A stretch of 64,000 bases of DNA from Quillaja saponaria. Lineage: Eukaryota; Streptophyta; Magnoliopsida; Fabales; Quillajaceae. The notes below the pieces were generated by a model. It worked only from the letters and a program-made list of their open reading frames with translations, was not told where the DNA came from and searched no databases. The position numbers and the translations under genes were made by a program. The stretch covers positions 7,351,001 to 7,415,000 of the forward strand of contig CM055605.1 of NCBI GenBank assembly GCA_029379385.1, given 5' to 3'. Positions 53,996 to 64,000 of the stretch are shown here, one piece after another. The number at the start of each line of letters is the position of its first letter. Position 1 is the first letter of the stretch.

Positions 53996-55380
53996 TTACC
54001 AAATCACTGACAATCTTGGTGGCAAGATCTCAGCCTTCTAAAGGACAAGGGCTTCCGAATAACACGCTGAATATGTTATTAGTTAATTTGTATTAAGCTA
54101 AATAACACTATGATTTTGCTTTATGATGGTTTCCACTGCCAATTATCTTTTTTATGTTCAGATTTGGTACTGTCTTATTTTCCATGTAATGAGTAATTCT
54201 TACACTGACTATCTTGGTGATATGCGCTGTGCATAAGTTTGATGCTCTATTGAGGGAGGTGAAAGAGGGTGGAAGAAAATTGGGATAATGCCCCCTGGTT
54301 GATTTGGTTTTAAAATAGTTTTTGGTTTTAATATTTTCTACAAAACTGTTTGTTAATAGCGAAAAAATATTTTTGGATTTTTAGGGCTAGTTTGGTTTGG
54401 ATTTAATTTGAAAATTAGTGTTTTGGATATTTGGATTTATTAGTAGAGATTATGAAATAATTGATTTTAGCATAATCTACTTTGTATTTGGTTAGTTATC
54501 TAAAAAAGTGATTTTGAATCATAAGAATATTACAAAGAAAATATGGATTATTTTTGTCAAAAATAATATGAAAATTTTGTTTTGTATTTTTCTATAAGTG
54601 TGCTTTGAAAAAAGTACAAATAGGTAACTTTTGAAAAATGATTAAAATTGCGTTGTTGAGCATTTGGCCAAATATGATTTTCATTTTTAACCAATGTTAT
54701 TATACAAGCTAAAAGTAATTTGCAACTCCAAATACTAACACATGTTCCAAACACAACCAGGTCACTTAAAGTCTTAAAAGTTGAAATTAGTAAAAGAAGT
54801 TTTTTCTAGATAGAAAACAAAGAAAATTGAAATAAATTATAATAATTATTTATTTTGACAAATATAATAATAACATTTATCAAAATAATATTTTTAGTAT
54901 TTTTAATACTCAATATTTTTTTATAAAAACAATAAAATAAAATAAATTTTTTATAACTACAAAACGGACCCATTTTAAATAAACCAAAAGGTAACTAAAA
55001 TAAGTATTTCATCCCACTTGCTTTTCTCTTATTTTCATTTTCCTCAATGTTAGAAGTGAGTTAATTTATTTTATTTTTATTTTAGGAGGGGAGGCCAGGA
55101 TTCAATTCCAGGACCTGGGAAGAGCATAACACGGGTTCCTTGCTCGAAATAAAATAAGTTAGTCACTAGTCAGATTTGATTTCTTAACTAATAATTTTGT
55201 ATTTAATATTCAATTGGACTAAATCAACAGAGTAATAAATACATAATTATTTAGGTTTTAAAATATATTAAGGCATAAGAAAAACTTAATGTATATAAAC
55301 CCCTCACCATATCAATTAAATCACAAGTGTAGAATATTGTAAGGGTATAAATGTAATTTCTCATATAACAAGATTAGGGT
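53996..55380. other. 3' flank of the second MTP gene and AT-rich spacer
   Basis: Probable 3'UTR to ~54240, then AT-rich DNA. A GC-richer SINE-like patch at 55083-55149 (GATTCAATTCCAGGACCTGG, box-B-like) resembles the insert at 31040. No coding sequence was supported. Confidence 0.4.
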
Positions 55381-55800
55381 TTCGTTGACGCAACCAGCCC
55401 CGCCCCCTCCTTCTATCTATTTAAGACCCTTTAGCGCCTGCAAAATTTCTTCATTCTCAATTTGCCGCAGCTTAGATCCACATTCTACATATCAACAAGA
55501 CTCTCCTCCATTCTCTCTGCGTTTAATTACTTATACAAATCTTCTTTGTTAACGTCTGAGATTTGATTTTCTGAGCTCTCTTATGCTATCAATCAAAATC
55601 CACTCTCAGATTCAAATATTTACTGAGTTTTTATTTATTTATTTATTTTAAAATTTGATTATTTCTTTTTATTTTGATGTATTGTTGGTGGCTGTGAAGA
55701 CGAATTTATATACCATCAAACTATGAAAGCTCTATGTGAGCTTGTTGATGTTACTTATAATCCCAGCTCTCTGAGCCTTTTGATTAATTTTTGAAATTTA
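55380..55800 (+). promoter_or_regulatory. Promoter-like region with CT-rich leader and a 23-codon ORF
   Basis: GC-rich CCCCGCCCCCTCC (55399-55411) precedes a TATA-like TATTTAAG (55418-55425). A CT/AC-rich leader-like stretch follows (55445-55540). A small ORF at 55723-55794 (MKALCELVDVTYNPSSLSLL, then a stop at 55792) is the only open frame. No downstream coding exons were recognised, so this may be the start of a truncated gene or of a non-coding transcript. Confidence 0.35.
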
Positions 55801-56484
55801 TTTTGCAATTTGAAAAACCCTAATTTATATAATTAGGGGAAAAAAAGGCAACAAATTAGAGTCTCTGATTCGCTTTATTCAATAGTGTTATCAGTGCTGT
55901 ACGTTGCCGACAAAGATTTAGGATATGAGATTCTGGCATTTGCCTTTAAATTTCAGTAAGGCTTATGCATTCAGATGCTCCTACATTCTCTGATGGAATG
56001 CTAGTTTTTTAATTATTTTTTCATAGATTCAATGAAGCTGATTCTTTTTCTCTTTTGAGTTTCATCTTGTCAATAAATTTAGTTTCAAACAATTTCTGAG
56101 AAATTGCAATTTTTTTATTTAATGATAAGTAAATTTTTTCCTAGATATATTTGTTTGGACAATGCAAATGAAGGGAATTCCATACTCCAATTGATGGGCT
56201 CTTATTTGGGCTATGTCTTTGATGTCACTTCAATACTCAATTCTTTTGAAAAGAAGAAATATAGAGAAATAATGAAAAAATATTACTAAATTTATAAGAA
56301 TGATAATTTAGTATTTTGGAGATAATTTTTTATATTTAATACATAATTTAAGAGTTATTTGTCAATTATTCCCTTAATTAAGGGTTACGTGCTTAATATG
56401 TGGGCAATTAATTCTAAAAAATTTAAATTTTGTATTTATACTATAATTGGCAGTCTTATCTAAAGATTTCTCACTGGCATCAAT

Positions 56485-57030
56485 AATGCTTATCAAACGT
56501 ATTATTAAGATTTTTTTTAACTTAAAGTTGTAAACATTTAACAAAAACGATTCTTTAAATAAAACACCGAAGATTATTCTAAAGAAGAAAACGTGTTAAA
56601 TAGCACAAGGTAAGGAAACCAAATGCAAAAAAGAAAGGGCCAAATATATACGAAGTAAAATGTAGCAATTAGGATTGAGCGATCAGTCGGGTCATGTCGG
56701 ATTTTATTTTTCCAAATCTCCAGCTGCTAGAATTCATTGGTGTCGTACAACCTATTAACTAAAAAAATCATCTCATAAATTTGAAATATTTTGTAGTGTG
56801 TTTGGAATTATCAAAAGTATTAAGATTTTTTTAACATAAAGTTGAAAACATTTAACGAAAATGGTTGTTTAATAGCACCGAAGATTATTCTAAAGAAGTA
56901 AACGTGTTAAATAGCACCCATAAGGTAAGCAAACCAAACTGGGAAAAAAAAAAATAAAAAAATTGTCAAATATATACAAAGTAAAAGCCTTGCAATTAGG
57001 ATCAAGCGATAGGTTGGGTTAGGTAAGATT
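56485..57030. repeat. Tandem duplication with ~311-bp offset
   Basis: TATTAAGATTTTTTT, AAACATTTAAC.AAAA, CACCGAAGATTATTCTAAAG, AAACGTGTTAAATAGCAC and CAATTAGGAT.(G/C)AGCGAT recur in the same order from 56496 and from 56818 (CACCGAAG at 56565 and 56876). Non-coding. The second copy has small insertions. Confidence 0.8.
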
Positions 57031-58551
57031 GGTTTTGGACCATTCTCCAACCGACTTGACTAGGTCGAGTGATTCTGTTACATTTCTTAAAATAGAGATA
57101 TGATTGGCCGGAAGAATATGTGTCTATACTTCGGTAACCTTGAATATTCAAGTAATATACATCACAACTTAGAAACACTTTATAATTAAGACTACCAAAA
57201 TATTATAGAGTTAAAATAGAATCCAGTATCTACAATTAAATATAAATGATTATTGAAAATATTGGTAGAGGTTTCCCATGGAACATACCCATCACATATA
57301 TAATCAACCTGGTCATAAAGTCAATAGTAAATTATAATATCAGAATATACAGGAGCGCTCTGCTTCTAACAAAACATATAATCACCATGGTGAACTAAAT
57401 ACATGTATATATATAAATATCAATAATACATAACACTTAGGATGACTGCAAGTATCATCTGTTATGCTCCAAGTATGCGATATCCGATATATATCTAGCC
57501 GCTGTGAAGTTGACAGGTAGCACTATATAGCGATCAATTGCGGTTTCCTGAAAATTAAAAAAAATAACTACAAAGGAAAGGGTGAGTCACAAAGACTCAG
57601 TGAGTAAATCATGTACCCTACGAGTACTAGCATCATACAACACATATATCATAATTTACAACTCATATTCAAATCTATTGATGCACGTACATGATTATAC
57701 AATCACAGTTCACAGTCCCAAAATAGCAACCAAATCATACAAGTCAATCAACAATTAAACAATCAACTAAACAAACAAAGGGCGAACGAATAACTCAGCC
57801 TCGCACAACAATATCTTCCCCACCGGGCATTTACGCGCCTGCACAACAAGTGATTCTCAGTACACAAATCCATCCCATCAAGGCTGAGCACTCTAATTGT
57901 TTTTAAAACAATTATCAGAATCAAGATAATTCATATAAACTTTCAAGTTCAAATAGCTTAAGTGCACCTGTACTTTAATTTGGAAGATGAAAACCATTTC
58001 TCAGAAAATTTCATATTGTTGGCCCTTATCAATCACATTCAATATCAATCACATATTATTCAATTACATCACTGAGATAACTCTTTTATTTATTTTTATT
58101 TTATATCACAACAATTCAAATACACTTATAGTTGCACACAAAAATCTGATAATCATAAAGCACATAATTCATTCATAGCTCGAGTACGTGGTTCGTCAAT
58201 CCGTCTAATCTGTGATGGTGTCGGAATATCCTCAACATGCTTTGAAGCTGAAAATCATAAAATCATATATTACTATTAATAATCATTTCAAAGTTAAGTC
58301 TACAATTTTTTAATTTTACATAATTATGTCTAATATGTTTCTTAAGGCGAGGTTAAATAATTAATTTAAATTTCTTAACTTAACATTAACCCAATCCAAT
58401 TTTATTTTTGCAAATTCGTTATTTAACAATAGATCTGTACATAATGTAATTCCCAAATATATATGTAGTAAAATTTAATTTTAACTAGTTATTTTGTCGA
58501 ATACTTGAAAATAAATTGTTTGCATAATTGTATAAATAAATATATATGTTT
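57031..58551. other. Repetitive DNA, 5' side of the LINE insertion
   Basis: No gene is seen. 57560-57860 (GGGTGAGTCACAAAGACTCA and following CA-rich sequence with CCGGGCATTTACGCGCC) has the look of non-coding plant retrotransposon DNA. The unit is split by the LINE at 58565, and its other half would continue at 61752. Element class was not determined. Confidence 0.35.
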
Positions 58552-58564
58552 CTTGCTTAACATT
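58552..58564 (+). repeat. Target-site duplication, left (CTTGCTTAACATT)
   Basis: 13-bp perfect match to 61739-61751, flanking the LINE. Confidence 0.9.
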
Positions 58565-58658
58565 TAACTCCGCCAGAGGTTATTCTGCCGGTCCCAAGCC
58601 CAGATAAAGGAGGAGGGTTGCGATAGGTTGACGGCCAGCGTAAAACTAGTCAAACCCT

Positions 58659-59696
58659 ATGATGATGAATCCTACCGAGTATTCGTTGGGGCGTAACCCT
58701 CTTAGTGACGCGCTGCATCGGATCCCGGGTGTAGTGAGAAATGAGCAAGGGCTGGGTCGTCATATCCTTAGTGGCGCGCCACATCAGCGCCTGGGTGTGG
58801 TGCAAAATGAGCAAGGGTTCTCGCATCGAGGGCGGGTGAGGGTAAAGAAGCTAGTCCAGGGTAAGATTCCCATAGCTACTTGGAACATAGGGACTTTTAC
58901 TGAAAAATTGAGAGAGCTTGTAGATACTATGAGTAGAAGGAGGATTAATATTACTTGTTTGCAAGAAACTAAGTGGGTAAGAGAAAAGGCTAGAGAGATA
59001 GAGAGAACAGGATTCAAGATGTGGTATACCGGTAAGACTAGAAATAGGAATGGAGTGGCGATTATTGTTGATGGAAATTTGAAGGACGAGGTTATAGAAA
59101 TCAAGAGGAAAAGTGATAGAATAATTTTATTGAAATTGATGATAGACGAGGAGACATTTAATATCATTCGCGCCTATGCTCTCCAAATAGGATTGGACAA
59201 ATCTACTAAGAAGGCTTTTTGGGAAGATTTAGAGGAGATAGTTCAAGGAGTACCATTAGGTGAGAAATTGTTTCTTGGTGCTGATTTGAACGGTCATGTA
59301 GGAAGTACTAATGAGAGCTTTGAGCGCGTACATGGAGGATATGGTTATGGCGTTAAGAATGAGGGTGGAGAGTCTATTTTAGATTTTGCAGTTGCGTATG
59401 ACCTGATTTTAGCTAACACGTTCTTTAAAAAACGAGAGTCGCACTTAATCACCTTTAGTAGCGGACCGAATAAGAGCCAAATAGATTTTGTTATGACTAG
59501 AAAAGTTGATAGAGCTGTTTGTAAGGATTGTAATGTTTTACCCGGCGAGTGTTTAGTGTCTCAGCATAAACTTATGGTTGTGGATGTTGGCGTTAAGTGG
59601 CGGAAGCAAAAGTATAGAAGTAATAAGTGTATTAAGACTAGATGGTGGAATTTGAATGGAGGGAAGATGGCTCTTTTTAAAAATAAAATGTTATAG
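58659..59696 (+). pseudogene. LINE endonuclease part
   Basis: 345 codons open. Residues ~1-50 contain a 22-residue imperfect repeat. The endonuclease/exonuclease/phosphatase fold begins at ~70 with ATWNIGTF, then CLQETKW, FLGADLNGHVG, and FVMTRK with a SQHKL...D end, covering the metal-binding and catalytic Asn, Glu, Asp and His positions. It stops at TAG 59694-59696 (MLxEDPW), after which the same frame continues. Confidence 0.88.
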
Positions 59697-59821
59697 GAGG
59701 ATCCTTGGAGGGTGGAGGGTGAGCCTAACATGATTTGGGATGAGATGGCGAGTCGTATCAGGAATACGGCTAGAGAGGTGTTAGGAGAAAGTAGAGGACG
59801 TGGACTTTCGACTAAGGAGAC

Positions 59822-60136
59822 ATGTTGAATGAAGAAGTTCAACAAGCTATTAAAGCTAAAAGAGAGTGTTATAAAAGATTACACAAGTGTAGAAATGAAG
59901 ATAATTATAAATGTTTTAGACAAGCTAGGAAAGATGCTAAGAAAGCGGTTAGGGAAGCCAGAGGCAAGGCTTACAAAGGACTTTACCAAGAGTTAGAGAC
60001 AAAGGATGGAGAGAAAGATATCTATAGGATTGCCAAGCAAAGGGAAAGACGAACTAAATACCTAATTCGTATTAAGTGCATTAAGGATGAGGCTGATAGG
60101 GTTTTAGTTAAGGAAGACGAGATTAATGAGAGATGA
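59822..60136 (+). pseudogene. LINE linker region between endonuclease and RT
   Basis: Lys/Arg-rich helical linker (NEEVQQAIKAKRECYKRLHK, then ARKDAKKAVREAR) in a frame shifted by one base from the upstream part. The TGG TGG pair expected before NEEV is a base short. It ends at TGA 60134-60136, where the family context (INERxQIYF) suggests a lost Trp. Confidence 0.8.
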
Positions 60137-60262
60137 CAAATTTATTTCGATACTTTATTTAATGAAGAGTCAAGGGGTGATTTTGGAGACCTTGATGTCA
60201 CCTTTGATGATACGAACCGTCGATTTGTTCGTCAGATTAGAGCTCAAGAGGTTAAAGAAGCT

Positions 60263-61705
60263 ATGCATAAGATGAAGAATGGTAAGGCATTGGGCCCAGA
60301 TGATATTCCAATAGAAGTTTGGAGATGCCTAGGAGATATTAGAGTAACTTGGCTTACAAATCTTTTTAACAAGATTTTAGTAACCAAGAAAATGCCATAT
60401 GAGTGGAGGAAGAGTACACTAATCCCTATTTATAAGAATAAAGGAGATATTCAAAGTTGTTCGAATTATCGAGGTATAAAGCTTATTAGCCATACAATGA
60501 AATTGTGGGAGAGAGTGATTGAGCGTAGGCTTAGGAATGAGACTGTAGTTTCTGAGAATCAATTTGGCTTTATGCCTGGAAGATCTACAATGGAGGCTAT
60601 TTTTCTACTTAGGAGATTAATGGAGAAATATAGAGAAAAGAAAAAGGATCTTCACACGGTCTTTATTGATCTAGAAAAAACGTATGATAAAGTGCAAAGA
60701 CAAGTCTTGTGGTGGGTACTCGAAAAGAAAAAGGTCCCAACTAAATATGTAGAAGTTATTAAAGATATGTATAAAGGAGTATTGACTAGGGTGCGGACTG
60801 TAGATGGTATGACGGGAGAGTTCCCGATCACGATAGGTGTTCACCAAGGTTCATCCTTAAGTCCTTACCTATTTGCGTTAGTCATGTATGAACTCACCTA
60901 TAATATTCAAGATAGGGCTCCTTGGTGCATGTTGTTTGCCGATGATATTGTGTTGGTAGACGAAACTAGGGAAGGTTTAAATTCTAAACTAGGAATATGG
61001 CGGAACGCGTTAGAATCTAAAGGCCTTAGATTGAGTCGGACAAAAACTGAATATATGGAGTGCAATTTCAGTAAAACTAGAGGAGGCCCGAATGATATAA
61101 TTTTAGACGGTCAAACAATCCCTACCAAGGATGTGTTTAAGTATTTAGGGTCATTTATACAAAAAGATGGTGCAATTGAGCATGATGTAAACCATAGGAT
61201 TAAGGCAGGGTGGGTGAGGTGGCGGAGTGCTTCGGGAGTTTTATGTGATCCTAAAATCCCGAATAGATTGAAAGGGAAATTTTATAAGTCGGCAGTGAGA
61301 CCAGCTATGCTGTATGGTACCGAATGTTGGGCAGTTAAGAAGCAACATTCGCATAAGATGGGAGTAGCCGAAATGAGAATGTTAAGATGGATGACAGGAT
61401 ATACAAGAAAGGATAGAATAAGAAATGAGGAGATTCGTAGGAAGGTGGAAGTAGCACCTATTGAGGAGAAAATGAGGGAGAATCGTCTACGTTGGTTTGG
61501 ACACATCCAACGTCGGCCAATGGACGCAGTAGTTAAGCAAGGTGACATGGTCCAGGTGCCAGGGGTTAGACGGGGAAATGAGAGACCAAAACTTACATGG
61601 AGGGCAGTCATCGAGAAAGATATGGCTGTACTAGGAATTAATGAAAATCTTGTTTTGGATCGATGCGAATGGAGAAAAATGATTCATATAGCCGACCCCA
61701 ACTAG
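60263..61705 (+). pseudogene. LINE reverse transcriptase
   Basis: 480 codons open in the same frame as 59822-60136. RT blocks are in order: KMKNGKALGPDDIPIEVWR, STLIPIYKNKGDIQSCSNYR, NQFGFMPGRSTMEAI, VFIDLEKTYDKV, GVHQGSSLSPYLFALVM and the catalytic LFADDIVLV. They are followed by the thumb-like segment YLGSFIQKDG and a C-terminal region (RLRWFGHIQRRP) ending ADPN. The RT domain itself has no stop. Confidence 0.93.
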
Positions 61706-61738
61706 TTTAGAATTTTAAGACTTAGTTGAGTTGAGTTA

Positions 61739-61751
61739 CTTGCTTAACATT
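61739..61751 (+). repeat. Target-site duplication, right (CTTGCTTAACATT)
   Basis: Perfect 13-bp match to 58552-58564. Confidence 0.9.
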
Positions 61752-63470
61752 AGTTTCCATTTTATTTATGCTCTATTCGTTATTCAATTTAAACTAACTT
61801 TCAATTTTTTGCAATACTTACATTCTCACTCTAGAATTCACTTTATATTACCATCCAACTTATATTAACAATTTAAACTAATTTTCTAATGTTCACATGG
61901 TTCAAATTTCTAATCTAACTTGAACTTTACAATCTGGGTATTCAAATTCTTTAAATTTAAAGAATTCTTCTCTTCTTTCAATTATCACTTCACAATTTCT
62001 TTGATCCTAAATCTTTATTCATTCTACGATTTAATTAAACACCACATCACTTAGTAACTACTTGAAACCTCACGGCACAAACAAAATTTCCACACTTGGC
62101 GATCCTTCACCCACAAGGCTGCATCTCAAGGTTGAGGATATACCTTCAACCACTTCAGCCGCAAGGAGCCAAAACAGAGTATCACTAAGCTACTAGAACC
62201 CACTCTCCTTATGGCTGAAATCAACTCTTCACTGGCTTCCCTTTCCTTCATGGCAGCACGTACCACAACATGAAACAAGTACCTAAATTACCATATTCAA
62301 TTGGGTTACAAGAAGGAGGAGCAACGGTGGTCTTCCACTGAGCAAAGCCCTATCTTCCTTCTTTAATTCATTGCTGAAATTTCACTACACCACCACCCGT
62401 TTGATGCTCAACCCTAACTCACACGCAGCTGCAAGAACAAAACAGGGCCGGGTACTGATCAATTAGAAGGGAGCTAAAATCTTCATCCCTTACTACCCTT
62501 GATTGAATGACTTTCAGCCCTCAAATCCCTAACTTCCTTTCAGCGTTTACCCAAAAGAAACCAACCAAGCAACTCTCCAGCCAGCAAACGTGGACGCCCA
62601 AAGGATACAGCCTCGTCTAACCACAATTTCACCAATTTACCAGCAAGAGAGTCAAGATAGAATGGCGTAGCATTGAAGGCGGTTGTCAGGAGGAAAGCAA
62701 ACAAAATAAAGGCAAAGAAGTCGTGTAATGATCAAGTACACACTGAGTTATCAGGTTATAACATATTCAAAACTCTAACCGAGCAAGGAAATGAAAGTTT
62801 TGATTTTTCTAAATCTCCATAGAAGAAATTAAAAAAAAGACCATGAAAGAGTTAATCAACAGAAAAAATCAATTCACGAATTTGAAATCCTTTTAGTATA
62901 AATCCATAAAACCTATACTTGTAGATCCACAATCTTCAAGTTAATGCATCGTTGAGAAGGTCAACAAAACAACCACTTTCTCTTCCCTGCCCCATGTCTC
63001 TGTCTCCTGTCTCCTGGAACAATTTTGTTTTACTTAGGCTGGAGTTTGGGGTTAAAAGTTGGCTGGAGTTAGAAGTTGGGCTGTCCAGTATGGATAAAAA
63101 TAAAAATAAGAGTATATGCATCTTGTTCGGTCTGGTCGGTTAATAGATCCTCAATTTTTATCAGGCCTGAAAAATCGACCCAACCTAGCATGTACAAAAA
63201 AAAAGTCACCCGAATTAAAAACTAATATTTACGGGTTGTGTTGGTTTTGGCCCAAATTTGGGTCAATTTTTCGATTAGGTGGTTCCAATTTGTAGAAAAA
63301 ATTATAAAAGAAAATCATATTGTTAAATAAAAATGAAGGTAAAAATTAAAATTTTATTTGCTAGCTCATCATCTTGGACATTATGTTTTTGTAATGTGAG
63401 TAAAAACCTTACTTTGCAGACTTGAAAACACTACGATATTTTAACAAATTAAATAAAAGGAAAAACAAAA
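61752..63470. other. Repetitive or intergenic DNA, 3' side of the LINE
   Basis: 62050-62710 is GC-richer than its surroundings and CA-rich (plus strand), compatible with the second half of the older element split by the LINE. 62930-63140 has short opposing open frames of low information. No gene was recognised. Confidence 0.35.
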
Positions 63471-63474
63471 AACA

Positions 63475-63645
63475 GGTCAATGAGTGAAACAGTGCTTATT
63501 AAGGTGAGATCACAAATTTGAATCTTGGAACATGTAATTGTTAGAAGGGTCTCCTAGTCATGACAGAGCCTGAGGGATTAGTTTCACAACAATGCGTGTG
63601 AGAAAATTTTGGAAAAATAATAATAATAATAATAATAGTTGAATT
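63475..63645 (+). mobile_element. SINE-like fragment with (AAT)n tail
   Basis: A body with a box-B-like AAATTTGAATCTTGG (63514-63528) followed by TCTCCTAGTCATGACAGAGC and ending in an (AAT)8-like microsatellite (63618-63639). This is consistent with a decayed tRNA-derived SINE. Weak call. Confidence 0.3.
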
Positions 63646-63775
63646 GATTACTAAGAACTAGTTTGGTATGCATGAATTGTCATTTCATTTCATGTATGAT
63701 TACATGAAATGATTATTTTTTTCATTTGTTATGCATTCAGCCTTAAAATGCTAACTCATTTCAGCCATTTTATCC

Positions 63776-63838
63776 CATAAAAGTAAGAATTCTCGAACCC
63801 ACTTAGGCTATTGGGATTCCTTATTCTTACTTTTATGA
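63776..63838. repeat. Inverted repeat (hairpin)
   Basis: CATAAAAGTAAGAA at 63776-63789 is the reverse complement of TTCTTACTTTTATG at 63825-63838, with GAATTC/GGATTCC-type extension inwards. It may be the core of a MITE reaching from ~63660 to ~63870. No coding. Confidence 0.55.
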
Positions 63839-64000
63839 AATCGATTTAGTTCAGTCAAATGATATAATACCCTTCTATCACATAAAATAAATAATTAAAT
63901 AAAAAGTTGTATAATAATATAATAGTAGTAATATAAATAAGCTAAAAAATAAATATATTTAGTTTATTCAAATGAAAAAAATACCCTTCATATCATAGTA

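Larger units (their letters stand above)
58565..61738 (+). mobile_element. RTE-clade-like LINE, nearly full length
   Basis: 3174 bp between perfect 13-bp target duplications. It encodes an apurinic-type endonuclease followed by a reverse transcriptase, ends soon after IHIADPN and has a short TTGAGTTGAGTTA tail instead of poly-A. That combination is typical of plant RTE elements. The single coding frame is broken by TAG at 59694-59696, a 1-base loss near 59820-59827 and TGA at 60134-60136. The element is not autonomous as it stands. Confidence 0.92.

Noticed and set aside
58784..59167. 127-codon minus-strand open frame in the LINE
   Set aside because: Antisense shadow of the endonuclease coding strand.
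61282..61611. 109-codon minus-strand open frame
   Set aside because: Antisense shadow of the LINE reverse transcriptase C-terminal region.

Overview
This is nuclear DNA of a eudicot plant. It is AT-rich, the genes have many short exons with GT-AG introns, and long intergenic stretches are filled with LTR, LINE, SINE-like and MITE-like elements. The recognisable genes belong to plant families: plastidial GAPCp, defensin-like secreted proteins, potato-inhibitor-I proteins, DCN1-like, F-box/LRR and Mn-type metal tolerance proteins. I see no prokaryotic or organellar gene cluster and cannot name the species.

Layout. 1-10.5 kb: a broken PHD-finger gene resembling the N-terminal part of plant CHD3-type remodelers, inside an old ~5.8 kb segmental duplication whose left copy is cut by the window edge. 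11-14.5 kb: gene-poor, with one end of a CACTA-like transposon. 15-20 kb: a 14-exon GAPCp gene with two 1-bp frameshifts. 21.4-29.4 kb: a minus-strand cluster of small secreted or defence-type genes (two broken protease inhibitors, then two defensins fused to glycine-rich tails, one frameshifted). 30.5-37.7 kb: an intact 11-exon DCN1-like gene (minus). 38.5-42.5 kb: a decayed Ty1/Copia element (minus) with both LTRs. 42.8-44 kb: an F-box/LRR pseudogene. 45.3-54 kb: two tandem Mn-CDF metal tolerance genes (plus); the first carries a 1-bp frameshift and the second is intact. 55-64 kb: a promoter-like leader without a clear gene, a 311-bp tandem duplication, and an almost full-length RTE-type LINE with a 13-bp target-site duplication inserted in older repetitive DNA.

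Two themes stand out. First, gene duplication followed by decay occurs at four loci: PHD, inhibitor, defensin and MTP. Second, single-base indels break otherwise well-conserved coding exons in five genes, while DCN1-like and the second MTP read through cleanly. This is either real pseudogenisation or residual sequencing error, and it decides which genes here are functional. The most unusual protein is the defensin with a ~200-residue Gly-rich repeat tail. No operon-like or multi-gene novel system is evident.
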